From positions 1 to 8,138 of the forward strand of contig JAIWOJ010000073.1 of assembly GCA_020216965.1 (NCBI GenBank): a stretch of 8,138 nt of DNA, read 5' to 3'. The notes under the pieces are model-generated. The model was not told where the DNA came from, ran no database searches, and saw only the letters and a list, made by a program, of their open reading frames with translations. The translations under genes were made by a program, and so were the position numbers. Shown piece by piece: positions 6,558-8,138 of this stretch; within the stretch, counting starts at the first letter, position 1; every line of letters starts with the position of its first letter. This DNA is from Prosthecobacter sp. Lineage in GTDB: Bacteria > Verrucomicrobiota > Verrucomicrobiia > Verrucomicrobiales > Verrucomicrobiaceae.

Positions 6558-7982
6558 ATGCTAAATCTGCGCCTACTTCTCGCCGCCGCCCTGCTCGCAT
6601 CAGCCGCCGCCCAAGCCAGCACGCCCCGCCCGAATCTGATCTGGATCATGGCCGATGATCTCGGCTGGGGGGACCTCGGCTGCTACGGGCAGAAAGTCAT
6701 CCAGACCCCAAACCTCGACCGCATGGCGGCAGAGGGGCTGCGTTTCACCCACTTTTACGCAGGTGCCACCGTGTGTGCCCCCTCCCGCAGTGTGTTGATG
6801 ACCGGTTTGCACCACGGCCACACGCGCGTCCGCGGAAATGCAGGGCAGCAAAACCCCGCCGCACAGGCTCTGAAAGAGGGTGATGTGACGGTGGCATCCC
6901 TTTTGAAGAAAGCTGGCTACCAGACGGCTCTCATCGGCAAGTGGGGGCTGGGTAATATCGGTGCCGCAGAAAGCGGCCTGCCGCGCAAGCATGGGTTTGA
7001 CTACTTTTACGGCTACCTCAGCCAGCACCACGCGCACAACCACTTCCCAGATTATCTCTGGCGCAACGAGACAAAGGAACCCCTCTCCAATGTCATCGTA
7101 CCGGTCGGTGAGGACGGCGCGGGCTATGCCACTGAGGCGGTGCATTACGCGGATGATCTCTTCACGGATGATGCGCTGAAATTCGTCAGCGAGAACAAAG
7201 CGCGGCCTTTTTTCCTCTACTGGAGCATGGTCATCCCTCACGCCAATAACGAGCGCGCGCGCATCCTCGGCGATGGTGCCCATGTGCCCGACTACGGCCC
7301 CTATGCCGATAAAGACTGGCCGAACCAAGACAAGGGCCAGGCCGCGATGATCACACGCCTTGACCATTATGTGGGCCGCATGATGGAGCAGCTCAAGGCG
7401 CTCGGCATCGCGCAAAACACTCTCGTCATCTTCACCAGCGACAACGGGCCCCACAATGAAAGCAAGCATGATCTGGAGCGCTTTGACCCCAATGGGCACT
7501 ACACCGGCATCAAACGCAGCCTGACGGATGGCGGCATCCGCGTGCCCTTCATCGCCTGGTGGCCGGGCCAGGTGAAGCCGGGCGTTTCGGAGCATGTGGG
7601 TTACTTCCCAGACTTCATGCCCACTGCTGCCGAACTCGCAGGAGCACCGGCACCCGAGCAAACAGACGGACTCAGCCTCGTGCCCGTGCTCACCGGAAAG
7701 GCTGACCAGCAAAAAGAGCATGAGTTTCTCTACTGGGAATTTCACGAAGGCGGCTTCAAGCAAGCCGCTTTGTATCAAGGGCGCTGGAAAGGCATCCGCA
7801 TGGGCGGCCCAGACGCGCCAGTGCAGCTCTTTGATCAAAAGAACGACGTAGCAGAGGAAACCAACGTCGCCGATCAGCACCCTGACATCGCTGCCAAAAT
7901 CAGCGATTACCTCAAAACCGCGCGCACCCCGCTCCCAGAGTGGGAGCCGCAGTGGAGGGCAGGTGGCAAAAAGGCGAAGTAG
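6558..7982 (+). CDS. Secreted arylsulfatase-type sulfatase (formylglycine-dependent, S1 family)
   Basis: A 474-residue sulfatase that hydrolyses sulfate esters, probably on a carbohydrate, outside the cytoplasm. A Sec signal peptide (hydrophobic about 5-17, cleavage likely after A-Q-A at 18-20) precedes the domain. Metal-site D33-D34 lie in 'IMADDLGWGDLGCYG' (30-44). The C-A-P-S-R motif at 73-77 gives Cys73, to be converted to formylglycine by a maturase encoded elsewhere. Other active-site candidates are K128, H228 in 'IPHANN', D295-N296 in 'FTSDNGPHNE' (292-301) and K319 in 'GIKRSLTDGGIRVP' (317-330). Gly130 replaces the His usual in G-K-W-H-L-G. ATG 6558 is chosen because it puts the signal peptide at the N-terminus; an in-frame ATG at 6513 would add 15 residues. 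AGGA at 6507-6510 lies only two bases before that ATG. Natural substrate unknown. Divergent from DUF1501 and convergent with the ROK gene. Confidence 0.93.
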   Translation: MLNLRLLLAAALLASAAAQASTPRPNLIWIMADDLGWGDLGCYGQKVIQTPNLDRMAAEGLRFTHFYAGATVCAPSRSVLMTGLHHGHTRVRGNAGQQNPAAQALKEGDVTVASLLKKAGYQTALIGKWGLGNIGAAESGLPRKHGFDYFYGYLSQHHAHNHFPDYLWRNETKEPLSNVIVPVGEDGAGYATEAVHYADDLFTDDALKFVSENKARPFFLYWSMVIPHANNERARILGDGAHVPDYGPYADKDWPNQDKGQAAMITRLDHYVGRMMEQLKALGIAQNTLVIFTSDNGPHNESKHDLERFDPNGHYTGIKRSLTDGGIRVPFIAWWPGQVKPGVSEHVGYFPDFMPTAAELAGAPAPEQTDGLSLVPVLTGKADQQKEHEFLYWEFHEGGFKQAALYQGRWKGIRMGGPDAPVQLFDQKNDVAEETNVADQHPDIAAKISDYLKTARTPLPEWEPQWRAGGKKAK

Positions 7983-8051
7983 CTCAGCAAACCCGTGCCA
8001 CCCTGGTCTAGGCGGCCCCGGCGCATTTCCGCCGACTGCCGCGCAGGGAAG

Positions 8052-8138
8052 TCAGGCGTCCAGCGCATCCGCCGCCAGAGAAGCATTGCCGATGATCCCA
8101 GCCTCATTGCTGAAGCGGGCGGGCACGATTTGCAGCCG
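8052..8138 (-). CDS. ROK-family sugar kinase (glucokinase-like), C-terminal fragment
   Basis: The frame is open from the right edge to TGA at 8052-8054, giving the last 28 residues of a gene that continues beyond the window. The segment 'PARFSNEAGIIGNASLA' matches the C-terminal signature of ROK proteins, where an N/D-x-A-G-I-I-G-A/N-A block forms part of the nucleotide-binding lobe. ROK kinases phosphorylate glucose, fructose, N-acetylglucosamine or related sugars in the cytoplasm; some are repressors, but those carry an N-terminal DNA-binding domain that cannot be seen here. It is convergent with the sulfatase gene, 69 bases away. The family call rests on one short but characteristic motif. 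Confidence 0.7.
   Translation of the reverse strand, partial: RLQIVPARFSNEAGIIGNASLAADALDA

Noticed and set aside
6600..7880. A 426-codon open frame on the minus strand inside the sulfatase gene
   Set aside because: It is antisense to a complete sulfatase with all its motifs, and its translation shows no family features; long antisense frames are common in GC-rich codon use.
8011..8033. GC-rich inverted repeat (GGCGG/CCGCC) between the sulfatase and ROK genes as a terminator
   Set aside because: The stem is only 5 bp with a large loop and no T-run on either side; in sequence this GC-rich it can occur by chance.

Overview
The window reads as an ordinary chromosomal segment of a high-GC bacterium, most likely a member of the Verrucomicrobiota. 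This is an inference from gene content: a Tat-exported DUF1501 protein next to a secreted formylglycine-type sulfatase, a FucP-like MFS transporter with a long insertion, and a ROK kinase are typical of Verrucomicrobiota and Planctomycetota. Almost no start codon has a clear Shine-Dalgarno sequence. No RNA gene, CRISPR array, insertion sequence or phage gene was found, and no gap without a gene exceeds about 180 bases.

Layout: (1) The left edge holds the C-terminal part of an AarF/ABC1/UbiB-type protein on the + strand, ending convergently with the next block. (2) A tight minus-strand cluster, transcribed right to left, runs clpP, ogt-type O6-alkylguanine-DNA alkyltransferase, then a DadA-like FAD oxidoreductase. 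Gaps are 6 and 32 bases, and both downstream genes use GTG starts. (3) A minus-strand MFS transporter follows, with its own candidate promoter upstream and a strong rho-independent terminator downstream that separates it from clpP. (4) A DUF1501 gene (minus, with its own terminator) and a sulfatase gene (plus) diverge from a short shared intergenic region. (5) At the right edge is the last 28 residues of a ROK-family sugar kinase/glucokinase on the minus strand, convergent with the sulfatase.

How the genes may work together: the right half suggests use of sulfated or other carbohydrates. An exported sulfatase would remove sulfate, a DUF1501 protein would act in the cell envelope, an MFS permease of the sugar type would import the product, and a ROK kinase would phosphorylate sugar. 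This is inference from neighbourhood only; each gene appears to be its own transcription unit. The left half is housekeeping: membrane/quinone-linked kinase-like protein, proteolysis, DNA repair and amino-acid oxidation. I see no clearly undescribed system. The most interesting non-coding signal is a long interrupted inverted repeat that brackets the predicted promoter of the MFS gene.
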